Below, one piece after another: positions 42,301-50,780 of a stretch of DNA of 64,000 bases (position 1 is the stretch's first letter; every line of letters begins with the position of its first letter). Location: positions 61,622 to 125,621 of the forward strand of contig JAJCXO010000215.1 in assembly GCA_029263395.1 (NCBI GenBank). The letters run 5' to 3'. The notes under the pieces are model-generated. The model worked only from the letters and a program-made list of their open reading frames with translations, made no database searches and had not been told where the DNA came from. Position numbers and translations under genes: made by a program. The stretch is from Acidobacteriota bacterium (GTDB lineage Bacteria; Acidobacteriota; Thermoanaerobaculia; Multivoradales; J023).

Positions 42301-43500
42301 ATGACGAACAGACGGAAGCACATTGCAATTATCGGAGCCGGACCCATCGGCTTGGAGGCCGCTCTGGCGGCTGCTGAGGCGGGCTATTCGTTCACTCTCT
42401 ATGAAGCGGCGTCACAAGTAGCAGGCTACGTCCGCTCTTGGGGACATGTTCGGCTTTTTACTCCCTGGAGGCTCAGTGTCTCGGCCCGAATGCACCGGGC
42501 ATTGGAATCCGACCATCAGGAGGTTCCTGAGAAGACGGCTTGTCCAAGCGGAGCAGAGCTTGTCGAGCACGTTCTAAGACCAGTTTCGGAATTGCCGCAA
42601 GTCCAGGAGGGGCTTCGGCTCGGAGTGCGAGTTCTCGGGGTCGGTCGACTCGGGTTGCTCAAACATGAAGAGATCGGCTCTGTTGAGCGAGCTCAGCGGC
42701 CGTTCCGTCTATTGGTCCGCAGCGCTGGGCAGGAGGCCTATGAGACGGCAGACATCGTCTTGGATTGTAGTGGGAACCCCTTTCCCAATGCTCTCGGAGA
42801 TGGGGGGATTCCTGCGCTTGGTGAAGAAGCCGTCGCCAAATCTATTGTACGAGAGGTTCCAGACCTAAAATGGGAAGCGCCGGATTGGGCAGGGCGTGTG
42901 ATCTTGTTGGTAGGCGCAGGGCATTCGGCACAAACGGTGCTCCTGGGGCTTGTCGAGCTTGCTAATAGGAACGCTGAGACGCGGATCATCTGGGCGATGA
43001 AGAGCCACGATCAGCAGTGGGGGCTGGTCAAAAACGACCCTTTACCAGAACGGGCTCGATTAACTGCGTCCGCTTCAGGTTTGGCGAATGATCCCCCGGA
43101 CTGCCTGCAAGTTGTCCGGGGAGCGGTTATCGAATCGATCCAAGAGCAGAACGGCCGGCTAGGCGTTGACCTGCGGAATGTCAGCGGTTCTCTCAAAACT
43201 GTCGTTGTCGATCGGATCCTGGCGCTAACGGGCCGAGTCGGAGACCACATGCTCTATCGACAGCTTCAGGTCCACGAGTGCTACGCAACCTCGGGCCCGA
43301 TGAAGCTGGCCGCAGCTCTGATGGGAGCTGGCAGCGAAGGCGACTGTATGCAACAGGCCAGCCAAGGTGCGGAATCGCTGCGCAATCCCGAACCTGACTT
43401 TTTTATCCTAGGAAGCAAGTCCTACGGACGCCGTACGGACTTCCTGATGCGAGTTGGCTGGCAGCAGGTAGACGAAGTCTTCCAACTGCTGGAAGAATGA
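42301..43500 (+). CDS. FAD/NAD(P)-dependent oxidoreductase (FMO/ArsO-like)
   Basis: 399 residues. N-terminal FAD Rossmann IAIIGAGPIGLEAALAAAEA, the stretch SWGHVRLFTPWRLSVSARMH, a second nucleotide-binding motif VILLVGAGHSAQTVLLGL, and FILGSKSYGRRTDFLMRVGW near the C-terminus. Related to flavin monooxygenases/thioredoxin-reductase-like proteins. Oxidation of the cluster product is inferred. Last gene of the tight four-gene run, 8 bases after the phosphoesterase-like gene. Confidence 0.8.
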   Translation: MTNRRKHIAIIGAGPIGLEAALAAAEAGYSFTLYEAASQVAGYVRSWGHVRLFTPWRLSVSARMHRALESDHQEVPEKTACPSGAELVEHVLRPVSELPQVQEGLRLGVRVLGVGRLGLLKHEEIGSVERAQRPFRLLVRSAGQEAYETADIVLDCSGNPFPNALGDGGIPALGEEAVAKSIVREVPDLKWEAPDWAGRVILLVGAGHSAQTVLLGLVELANRNAETRIIWAMKSHDQQWGLVKNDPLPERARLTASASGLANDPPDCLQVVRGAVIESIQEQNGRLGVDLRNVSGSLKTVVVDRILALTGRVGDHMLYRQLQVHECYATSGPMKLAAALMGAGSEGDCMQQASQGAESLRNPEPDFFILGSKSYGRRTDFLMRVGWQQVDEVFQLLEE

Positions 43501-43510
43501 CGGTGACTGA

Positions 43511-43544
43511 CGCGCTCGCGACTCGACTCGCGCTCGCGACTCGA
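43511..43544 (+). repeat. 16-bp direct repeat upstream of hemH
   Basis: CGCGCTCGCGACTCGA at 43511-43526 and 43529-43544, just before the GAGGAGG ribosome site of hemH. Confidence 0.8.
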
Positions 43545-43557
43545 GGAGGCTTGGCGT

Positions 43558-44733
43558 GTGATCAGAAATCTCTTCAGCGTAGAAACTGACTTTCAGCATG
43601 GCGAAGTGCCGGCGGTAGGTGTTCTTCTCGTTCAACTCGGGACACCAACAGCTCCGACGGCCAAGGCGGTTCGCCCATATCTGCGGCAATTCTTGTCTGA
43701 CCCTCGGGTCATCGAATTGTCGCGACCGTTCTGGTGGCTAATCCTCAACCTATTTGTGTTGACTTTTCGGCCGCGCGCCTCGGCTAAGCTTTACGCCAAT
43801 ATCTGGACTGACGAAGGCTCGCCACTTCTGGTCATCTCGCAGCGTATCGCCAAAGCGATAGGCCGTCGTCTCGGGGAGAGGATAGGTACTCCTACTCGAG
43901 TGGCGTTGAGTATGACGTACGGCGAACCTTCAATTCCCAAAGTGCTGAAGGCATTACATGCTCAGGGTTGTCGGCGTGTTTTGGTTTTCCCCATGTTCTC
44001 GCACTACTCCTCTTCGAGCACCGGCGCCGCGTTCGATGGCGTCATGAAAGAGTTCATGACTTGGCGCCGAGTGCCTGAGCTTCGCACGATTCATCAGTAC
44101 CACGATGACCCTGGGTATATCCGCGCTTTGGCGGCATCGGTCCGTGATTTTTGGTCGCGAGAAGGGGAGCCCGAGCTACTTGTCACGTCCTACCACGGTA
44201 TCCCCAAGCGCTACTTTTTGAATGGTGATCCATACCATTGCCAGTGTCACAAGACGACTCGTCTACTGGCTGAAGAGTTGGGGTTGTCCGAGGATCGATA
44301 TTTAGTGACTTTCCAGTCGTTGTTTGGGCGTGAAGAGTGGTTGCAGCCCTACACCGACATCACGCTTGAGGCGTTGGGACGGAAAGGCGTCCGCAGTGTG
44401 GATGTCATTTGTCCGGGTTTCAGTGTTGACTGCCTGGAGACGATCGATGAAATCGATCGAGAGAACCGGGAAGTATTCCTCGAGGCGGGAGGCCAACAGT
44501 TTCGGTATATCCCTTGCCTCAATGATCAGGACGACCACATCGATCTTCTTGTCGATCTAATCGAACGTAACCTGGCGGGGTGGGTCGAGACAGTAGACGA
44601 CTGGGACGAGGAACGTGCAGCATCGGACGCCAACCAGTCTCGATGTCTCGCAGACGCTATGGCGGCCAAACCCGTGTTGCCCGATGCCGGCTTGTCGACG
44701 TCGGACAGCGAGGATACCGAGAAGGATGATTGA
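43558..44733 (+). CDS. hemH: Ferrochelatase
   Basis: Inserts Fe(II) into protoporphyrin IX. 391 residues: GVLLVQLGTPTAPTAKAVRP, PRVIELSRPFWW, MTYGEPSIPKVLKAL, catalytic His in TSYHGIPKRYFLNGDPYHCQ, LTFQSLFG-like VTFQSLFGREEWLQPYTDIT and the conserved Glu in CPGFSVDCLETIDEI. About 30 acidic, low-complexity residues extend the C-terminus. GTG start with a strong GAGGAGG. Confidence 0.96.
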   Translation: MIRNLFSVETDFQHGEVPAVGVLLVQLGTPTAPTAKAVRPYLRQFLSDPRVIELSRPFWWLILNLFVLTFRPRASAKLYANIWTDEGSPLLVISQRIAKAIGRRLGERIGTPTRVALSMTYGEPSIPKVLKALHAQGCRRVLVFPMFSHYSSSSTGAAFDGVMKEFMTWRRVPELRTIHQYHDDPGYIRALAASVRDFWSREGEPELLVTSYHGIPKRYFLNGDPYHCQCHKTTRLLAEELGLSEDRYLVTFQSLFGREEWLQPYTDITLEALGRKGVRSVDVICPGFSVDCLETIDEIDRENREVFLEAGGQQFRYIPCLNDQDDHIDLLVDLIERNLAGWVETVDDWDEERAASDANQSRCLADAMAAKPVLPDAGLSTSDSEDTEKDD

Positions 44734-44788
44734 CAGTCGTCGGCTAGGTGCCTAAAATTACGCCTCCGCCAGACGGACCAAGATCCGT

Positions 44789-44863
44789 TCCTCGGTAGCT
44801 CAATGGTAGAGCAATCGGCTGTTAACCGATTTGTTGGGGGTTCAAGTCCCTCCCGAGGAGCCA
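44789..44863 (+). tRNA. tRNA-Asn (anticodon GTT)
   Basis: Acceptor TCCTCGG/CCGAGGA, anticodon loop CTGTTAA (GTT), T-arm GGGGGTTCAAGTCCCTC, discriminator G and encoded CCA. Confidence 0.96.
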
Positions 44864-44876
44864 TTTTTCCTACTTC

Positions 44877-44910
44877 AACCCCCGGAGAACGCTTCGGGGG
44901 TTTGTTGTTT
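44877..44910 (+). terminator. Rho-independent terminator after tRNA-Asn
   Basis: Stem AACCCCCG/CGGGGGTT with a 10-base loop, followed by TGTTGTTT. Confidence 0.85.
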
Positions 44911-44942
44911 GGACCGTAGTGACGAAAAAGGGGCGTGCATCC

Positions 44943-46325
44943 ATGATCCACCGGCAGGCGAGGCTGCTTCGAGTTTTGTTGACTTGGATCGGTTGCTTCA
45001 TCATTAGCCAGCCCTTGTTGAGCCAACCTATCGAAGGCGCGGCAATGTCGAAGCCTTCTGCTGGGCCAAACATCGTGTTGGTGACAGTCGACACCTTGCG
45101 GGTCGACCGAGTCTCGGCCTACGGCTATGAGCGATCAACAACCCCCAATGTTGATGCTCTTCTCAATGCAGGGGCTCGATTTAGCCAAGCGCGGGTCCCT
45201 GAGCCCTTGACCGCCCCCGCGATGGGCTCGATGTTGACGTCCCTCCATCCACATGAACATGGGGCAACGCGTAACGGCCTGAGAATGCGGCCTGGTCTGG
45301 ATTCCTTGCCGTCTATCTTGGCATCGCATGGCTACAAGACGGCTGCGTTTGTTGGTAATTGGACACTGAAGGATCAGATTTCTGGAATTGGCGAGCATTT
45401 CATGGACTACGTGGAGGTCTTCTCGCGCAAGCGCTGGTTTGGCCTTTGGTTCGGTGAGGCGACAGCAGAAGATCTAACACAGGAAGCCTTCGAGTGGATT
45501 GAGAATCACCTCGAAACCTCGCGCCGACCCTTTCTGATCTGGATCCATTTTGTTGAGCCTCATGCGCCCTATCGTTTTCATCAAGAGTTTGCCTCTGACT
45601 TGGGAATTCGGACTTCAGGCAACGTGAGTGCCTCTGATCGCTACGACACAGAGATTGCCTTCGTCGACAAGGCCATCGGGCATTTTGTCGATCGCATGAA
45701 AACGACATCACGGTCTATAGACCCGTTGATTGTTTTCGCGGCAGATCATGGGGAGAGCCTCGGGGAGCATGGCTATTGGGGGCACGGGCGACATCTCTTC
45801 GATGCGACGCTGCATGTGCCTTTGGGGCTCACTTGGCATGGCAAGGTCAACCCTCAAGTGATCGATGCTCCAGCCTCGATCCTTGATATCAGCCCAACGC
45901 TGCTCGGCCTCGCCGGAGTAGAGGTGGCGCTGGATCTTCAAGGCTTTGACTGGTCAGGAGTGCTGCAGGGTGCTAGCGAGATCCCGAATGACCGCATCAC
46001 CCTCCACCAGGCTCACAAAGGAGCTGTCCAAGGGCGCGGAAACACGAATGCGCGTCGCCAGGGTCTGTTGGAAGTTGGACGGATCGAAAACCAGAAGAAA
46101 GAGATCTTGAGGGTGAAGAATGGCCAGGGCCACTGGTTATTCGACCTCTTGAAGGACCCTGAAGAGATCGAGAGTCTAACGGGAAAAGAATCTAAACCTT
46201 CTGCCGAGTTGGTGACGTGGCTCGAATTGGTCAAGCAGGGGCTGGCTGCATCTGATGAGCTGCCGCCGCCGGTGCTAGACGAGGAGAGTCTGGATCGACT
46301 GCGCGCTCTCGGCTATATCGATTGA
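44943..46325 (+). CDS. Sulfatase-family (AP superfamily) exported hydrolase, non-Cys type
   Basis: About 460 residues from ATG 44943; GTG 44919 is also possible. A hydrophobic signal region (LLRVLLTWIGCFIISQPLL) is followed by the sulfatase domain: PNIVLVTVDTLRVDRVSAYG, nucleophile region PLTAPAMGSMLTSLHPHEHG, IHFVEPHAPY, FAADHGESLGEHGYWGHG and the C-terminal DRLRALGYID. The CxPxR formylglycine motif reads TAPAM, so this is not a classical formylglycine sulfatase; a Thr nucleophile as in phosphatase-type members is possible. Substrate unknown. Confidence 0.83.
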   Translation: MIHRQARLLRVLLTWIGCFIISQPLLSQPIEGAAMSKPSAGPNIVLVTVDTLRVDRVSAYGYERSTTPNVDALLNAGARFSQARVPEPLTAPAMGSMLTSLHPHEHGATRNGLRMRPGLDSLPSILASHGYKTAAFVGNWTLKDQISGIGEHFMDYVEVFSRKRWFGLWFGEATAEDLTQEAFEWIENHLETSRRPFLIWIHFVEPHAPYRFHQEFASDLGIRTSGNVSASDRYDTEIAFVDKAIGHFVDRMKTTSRSIDPLIVFAADHGESLGEHGYWGHGRHLFDATLHVPLGLTWHGKVNPQVIDAPASILDISPTLLGLAGVEVALDLQGFDWSGVLQGASEIPNDRITLHQAHKGAVQGRGNTNARRQGLLEVGRIENQKKEILRVKNGQGHWLFDLLKDPEEIESLTGKESKPSAELVTWLELVKQGLAASDELPPPVLDEESLDRLRALGYID

Positions 46326-46400
46326 AGAGGCCAGCTCTTGGCGACTTTGGCGTGGGGCCAAGGAGCCTAACTCTCAACTCAGGGCCAGTCTGTGCAACCT

Positions 46401-46448
46401 GCTGGAGAGGCGGACGATCGGTCCGTTCCTAGCTTCCGCCTCTCCAGC
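46401..46448. terminator. Long hairpin between convergent genes
   Basis: Perfect 13-bp stem GCTGGAGAGGCGG/CCGCCTCTCCAGC with a 22-base loop that itself contains CGGAC/GTCCG. No U-tract follows, so terminator function between the convergent genes is only likely by position. Confidence 0.5.
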
Positions 46449-46494
46449 CACTCTCTGCGAGTTGGGTCCTGATCTCCGCTGAGCAACAGGAGAT

Positions 46495-46514
46495 GGTGGC
46501 GAACGATCGCCACC
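46495..46514. terminator. Hairpin just after the AraC-TPR stop codon
   Basis: Perfect 8-bp stem GGTGGCGA/TCGCCACC with a 4-base loop, 10 bases beyond the minus-strand gene's end; no U-tract. Confidence 0.4.
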
Positions 46515-46523
46515 AAATTTGTG

Positions 46524-48311
46524 TCAGATGACGACTCGCTTCTGGCCCCGGAGTAGTGCCTTTCGTGCTCTCTCAACGACCACGTTGGTGACACTTCGCT
46601 CTTCTGCTGCCCGCTGAAACAGCTGGAGGGCGACGATCGCTTCGCGGTGATGCTGAAGCATTCCAGAGATCGGCGCCATGGATGCACACAACGTGATCAA
46701 GTCTGCATAACGGCTTTGTCGCGAGAAGAGTTCTGCGAGATCGAGGCAAACAAGGGCAGTACTAAAGCCGTCGCCTGCTTCACTGAACGCATCACGAGCC
46801 TCGACCAGTGCAGTCTCAGCAGCTTCGAGATCCCCGAGGCCTCGAGCAACGATGCCTTCCAGCCAACGGAATCGCATCCTGTTATAGCCAGAGCCATGAT
46901 CGGACGACAATCGTTGCGCCATCGGAAGAAGGTGTACCGCCTTGTCGTACCAACCGGCCTCCGAGTAGGTGGCCACGAGGTTGTGAAAGACCGTAAGCCG
47001 TAGGACGTTGTTCTGACTGCTGTTGACGAGCGGTAACGCCTGCTCGAGAAAGGGGATAGCTGCTGTTGGGTGCCCCTCTTCGAAACGCACCGAAGCTTGG
47101 GCCAGCAGTACTTTGATTAGGAGATCGCTCGTCTCCTGAGGACACAATTCCCGTGCTCGATCCAGAAGCTCTCGGGCTTCTAAGAAGCGACGCTGATCGC
47201 GGCGGAGGGTCGCCTTGAAGGTCAAGAGTTCAGCTTCAACGTCAGGGCGGCGACCGCCTTTCTTGAGGTGGGTATCGGCCTCCTCAAAGCCGGCCTCGGC
47301 CCCGTTGAAGTCCACAGCCAAGCTGCGTGCGTTTGCCAGGCGGGTCCAGCCTTGAGCCTTGAGGTTGGCAAACGTTCTCTCGTCGCCTCTTTGCCGAACT
47401 ACCGAGTCGAGAGAAGAGAGTGCCGTTTCTGCAATCGCCACTCCACTCTCTGCATCTTCGGTGCCTAGGTCACGGCTCTTTTCGAGCAGCAGATAGAAGA
47501 GCGCAGCAGAGGTTTGGGAGGTCTCTGCCAGCACGGCCTGTTGACGCTCGACGGATGCACCATCGAGTTTGTTCCAAATCGTCTCAGCCTGATATCGATC
47601 GTGAGCGTTGCCTCTAAGCTGTGCAGATTCGGCGTCCTGCTGCGAAGCTTCGCTTGAGAGCTCTGTGCCGTGGCGGTCATCCCCCTCATTGGGGCTATCG
47701 TTCGGCTCAGATGAAGCCCCATTGAACGACTCCCGACAAGAGGGATATAGGTCCAAGAGCGTCTCGATCAGAGTCTTCGCTTCCTCGTGCGGCAATTCGC
47801 CGTCTAGTGCTTTGCGCAGAGATTCGGTCGCAACGACTGAACGGTCGAACCGTTTGCGGTCCGAACTGTGTTGACTAGCTCTGCTACTGTCGTCCATGTC
47901 CGCACCGCGGCGCGCCTTCTTTCGGAATAGAGTCGGGCGCTGTCCGGACCATCTAGAGAAGGCTCGGCTGAAGACTTGGATGCTCGAATAGCCGAGTAAT
48001 TCTGAGATCTGCCAGATTTTGAGATGGGAGTCCGCCAAAAGCCTGCAGGCGGTTTCCAATCGGCGATCTTCAATATAGCCATGAGGGGGTCGCCCGACGG
48101 CCGAGTGAAACTGAATAGGCACGGAGTTATCTCGGACTCCGCAGCTGCGCTTGAGCTGGTTGACGTCTAACGTTGGATGAAAGAGGTTCTCCTCGATGTA
48201 GGCAAGGAGAGGTTTGAGGCGTTGCGGAGCCTTGCGCCGATCCAGCTGAATGCGTTCGATCGACTCTTTGGCTGCTTGTTCGAGGAGTTTGTGGGAGTGG
48301 CCAGCTAACAT
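46524..48311 (-). CDS. AraC-type HTH regulator fused to a TPR-rich domain
   Basis: 595 residues from ATG 48311 (AGGGAG ribosome site). An N-terminal AraC-family double HTH (LLAYIEENLFHPTLDVNQLK; HGYIEDRRLETACRLLADSH; IWQISELLGYSSIQVFSRAF) at about 33-130. An acidic low-complexity linker (about 195-245) and a long helical TPR-like region to the C-terminus (LLEKSRDLG..., FLEARELLDRARELCP, TAAIPFLEQALPLV, LGDLEAAETALVEARDAF). HTH at the N-terminus is the reverse of normal AraC order. Target unknown. Confidence 0.8.
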   Translation of the reverse strand: MLAGHSHKLLEQAAKESIERIQLDRRKAPQRLKPLLAYIEENLFHPTLDVNQLKRSCGVRDNSVPIQFHSAVGRPPHGYIEDRRLETACRLLADSHLKIWQISELLGYSSIQVFSRAFSRWSGQRPTLFRKKARRGADMDDSSRASQHSSDRKRFDRSVVATESLRKALDGELPHEEAKTLIETLLDLYPSCRESFNGASSEPNDSPNEGDDRHGTELSSEASQQDAESAQLRGNAHDRYQAETIWNKLDGASVERQQAVLAETSQTSAALFYLLLEKSRDLGTEDAESGVAIAETALSSLDSVVRQRGDERTFANLKAQGWTRLANARSLAVDFNGAEAGFEEADTHLKKGGRRPDVEAELLTFKATLRRDQRRFLEARELLDRARELCPQETSDLLIKVLLAQASVRFEEGHPTAAIPFLEQALPLVNSSQNNVLRLTVFHNLVATYSEAGWYDKAVHLLPMAQRLSSDHGSGYNRMRFRWLEGIVARGLGDLEAAETALVEARDAFSEAGDGFSTALVCLDLAELFSRQSRYADLITLCASMAPISGMLQHHREAIVALQLFQRAAEERSVTNVVVERARKALLRGQKRVVI

Positions 48312-48509
48312 GCTCAAAGATCTCCCTGGCGTTGTTCTTGGTTATCCGAGACTCGTCATCTCGGCTGAGATTGAAGGTAGAGGCTTGATACAAGCTCTGC
48401 CCTCAGTTGATCATTCAACTCTCTGCCAAGAGCCTACCTTCGAGAACTCTCTAAACCGAGCGCCGCTAGTCAAAAGGCCCAAACATGGACTCAGGCGCCC
48501 AATTTGGGA

Positions 48510-50771
48510 CTAAAGGTGAAAATATCGAACGGATGAGGTTAGCTCGATCTCTCTGCTCTCAGGTGTGGCGAGCTGTTGACCTGCAATGTCAAAAGCTCTC
48601 TGGGCTGGTTTAGGGAGCGTTGCATACTGACGCTGGCTCGAACTCCAAGCAGCGATACGTTCACTGCCGCCTTCGCTGCGAAAAAGGTAGAGGTGGGCCG
48701 CTTGCGGGGAAGGGAGTGGGCGAATAAAAGTGCTGTTGCGCAGTTCTCGAGCAAGAGTTTTCAAGGCTGAGAAGCCCGGCCTGCGTTCAAATTCCAAACG
48801 TCGCCGGCTGGCGCCACCCCGTGGGGCGATAAGCCCATATCCTCGGGCAACAAGCTGCCACCAATAAATGCGCTCGACCGCTCCAGTTGCCAACGCCTGA
48901 AGATAGTAGCGGGCAAGGTAGTCAGCCTGAGTCTCTTGATTCACAGAAACCGACTTGCCAGCAGGGGAATGCGGACCTTCCCACAATGGCCAGTTGACCT
49001 CGGTCACCCACGAACGAGGTCCACAGAGACGCGATGTTTCCGAGATCGCCTTCTGAAGCACTATCTTTCCGATGGTATCGAAGCCTAGCTGTGAGTTCTC
49101 TGGGGCACCTCGTCGATCGACATATAGAAGACTTGAAAGGATGTCGAAGTGTAGGTCCTTGAACTTCGAATTCAGAATGGATGCAGTGACATGAAACTCA
49201 AAGTCGATCACAGCGGGTCCAAGGATTTTGACCTCTGGGTAGGCCTTCAAAATGCTCGCTGCGTTCCAAGCAAGCTCCAGATACTCGCTATATCGCCAGA
49301 TTCCCCACTTGCTGCGATTGATCGCTTGCCCTATTTGGAAATGGTGTCCGTAGGGGGTGAATCGCTCGGCAAGTTCAGCGACCTTATGGCGCCATCGGTT
49401 CGGATCTCGGACCAGATCTCGGTTCTGGGGTAGAGCAAAGGCAAGTTCACAGCCCATATCGGTGAGTGCTCGTGCAAGTGTCTCTTCCGCACCATGGTCG
49501 TCGTCCCAGGGGTGGAGACGTAGCAAGATCTTCCGCACCCCCAAGTCCTCAATTGCCTCTAGCAGCATTTCTGGAGCTTCGGGGAATGGACGCACACAAA
49601 TACCGACTCCATCCCAGGGGACCGGTTTCTGATAGAGGTTGCGCTTGATCGTGCGATATCGACGCAAAACTCTAGGGGCAGCGGCTAGAAGATTTGCCGT
49701 TTGTCTGGCATGGCTCGGCGTGTCTGCTACTCGAACCCTGAGCTTCTCGAGTCGGCTTGCATGTTGGTGGGGCTGGTCGGAAAGATGATCCCAGACAATC
49801 TTGTCACGGGCTGACGCCTCGGTCGGGGCGTCGGGAATGTGGGCGTGCGCCCGGCGCGGCATGACCCACTGGCTAAACCCTCGGGTCAATGCCCGCAGTT
49901 TCTTCTTGCTGTCGATCTTGAAACGAAAACCGTAGTGGCACGCCTTGTAGAGGGTCGTGTGAGTCCATCGAGGACTCTCGTTTCCCCAATAGGCTTGCAG
50001 GAGGAGCTTCTGCTGTTCCGGTCTGAAGATCGCCAGTCGACACAAGTCCCGAGTTCTCTGCCAGAGGCTCAGTCGATCTCGATGGCGGGCTCGATTCAAA
50101 TCAATGATTGATAAATCTTCAGCCACTGGGGACCGGCTACCGACAGGCATGAGGATGTTGCCGATGGAGAGATCTCGATGGAAGAAGCCAGCCTCGTGCA
50201 TCCGACGGATTGCTCCCCCAAGAGCACCAAAAAAGGCACCGAAGTCAAGTTCCGGGAACACCTCCTTCTCACGATGACTGTTCGCCGCTCGCAGGATGTA
50301 GCGTATCTCAATGACGTTATTCAGATGCCGCGTGACGAAAAAGGAGGGTCCTTCAGGCTGCCGGGACTCGAGCAGCATTACTGTCTCTGCCGTTTTTAGC
50401 CCCGCTTGCTCGAACGCTCGGGCGATACGCCAGCTGCGAGCTGCCTTGCTGCCACTGAAATAGCGCCGAAGGCGGTTCCTTAGGCCGCTGTTGCGGAATT
50501 GCTTGACCACAACGTCCAGCCGCTCCGCTGAGACATCCAAATGAGTTCGATAGAGGTAGTTTCGACCCCAGTGAATCGTCTCTGATGCGGTTGCAGGATC
50601 AATCAGCCGAAAGACATCCGCTTCGAGATGGTCGGTTATGTATCGCAAGGATACCTCGCCGACGATGGAGTCGAAGGCAAAGCTCTCGACACCGTTTTGA
50701 TGGCCGTTCTCGGAACCAAGATCCTGCTGCTGAAGCGCCTCGGTAGATCTTGCTCGATCTGGTTTGTGCAT
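48510..50771 (-). CDS. WaaP/Kdo-kinase-type domain fused to a glycoside-hydrolase-like domain
   Basis: 753 residues. The N-terminal half is a lipopolysaccharide-kinase-like protein kinase fold: Lys90 in DVVVKQFRNSGLRNRLRRY, HRD 198-200 in GFFHRDLSIGNILM and IIDLNRARHRD. The C-terminal half (about 385-700) looks like a clan-A TIM-barrel glycosidase: GVGICVRPFPEAPEMLLEAI, HHFQIGQAINRSKWG and SWVTEVNWPLWEG with a possible nucleophile Glu; the usual acid/base NE pair reads AIN. Probably acts on envelope glycans; inferred from the domains and nearby envelope genes. Ten bases downstream of rng. Confidence 0.72.
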   Translation of the reverse strand: MHKPDRARSTEALQQQDLGSENGHQNGVESFAFDSIVGEVSLRYITDHLEADVFRLIDPATASETIHWGRNYLYRTHLDVSAERLDVVVKQFRNSGLRNRLRRYFSGSKAARSWRIARAFEQAGLKTAETVMLLESRQPEGPSFFVTRHLNNVIEIRYILRAANSHREKEVFPELDFGAFFGALGGAIRRMHEAGFFHRDLSIGNILMPVGSRSPVAEDLSIIDLNRARHRDRLSLWQRTRDLCRLAIFRPEQQKLLLQAYWGNESPRWTHTTLYKACHYGFRFKIDSKKKLRALTRGFSQWVMPRRAHAHIPDAPTEASARDKIVWDHLSDQPHQHASRLEKLRVRVADTPSHARQTANLLAAAPRVLRRYRTIKRNLYQKPVPWDGVGICVRPFPEAPEMLLEAIEDLGVRKILLRLHPWDDDHGAEETLARALTDMGCELAFALPQNRDLVRDPNRWRHKVAELAERFTPYGHHFQIGQAINRSKWGIWRYSEYLELAWNAASILKAYPEVKILGPAVIDFEFHVTASILNSKFKDLHFDILSSLLYVDRRGAPENSQLGFDTIGKIVLQKAISETSRLCGPRSWVTEVNWPLWEGPHSPAGKSVSVNQETQADYLARYYLQALATGAVERIYWWQLVARGYGLIAPRGGASRRRLEFERRPGFSALKTLARELRNSTFIRPLPSPQAAHLYLFRSEGGSERIAAWSSSQRQYATLPKPAQRAFDIAGQQLATPESREIELTSSVRYFHL

Positions 50772-50780
50772 CGATAATCG

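Noticed and set aside
43501..43557. Regulatory hairpin upstream of hemH
   Set aside because: The CGCGCTCGCGACTCGA repeats are direct, not inverted, and no heme-responsive motif is recognisable.
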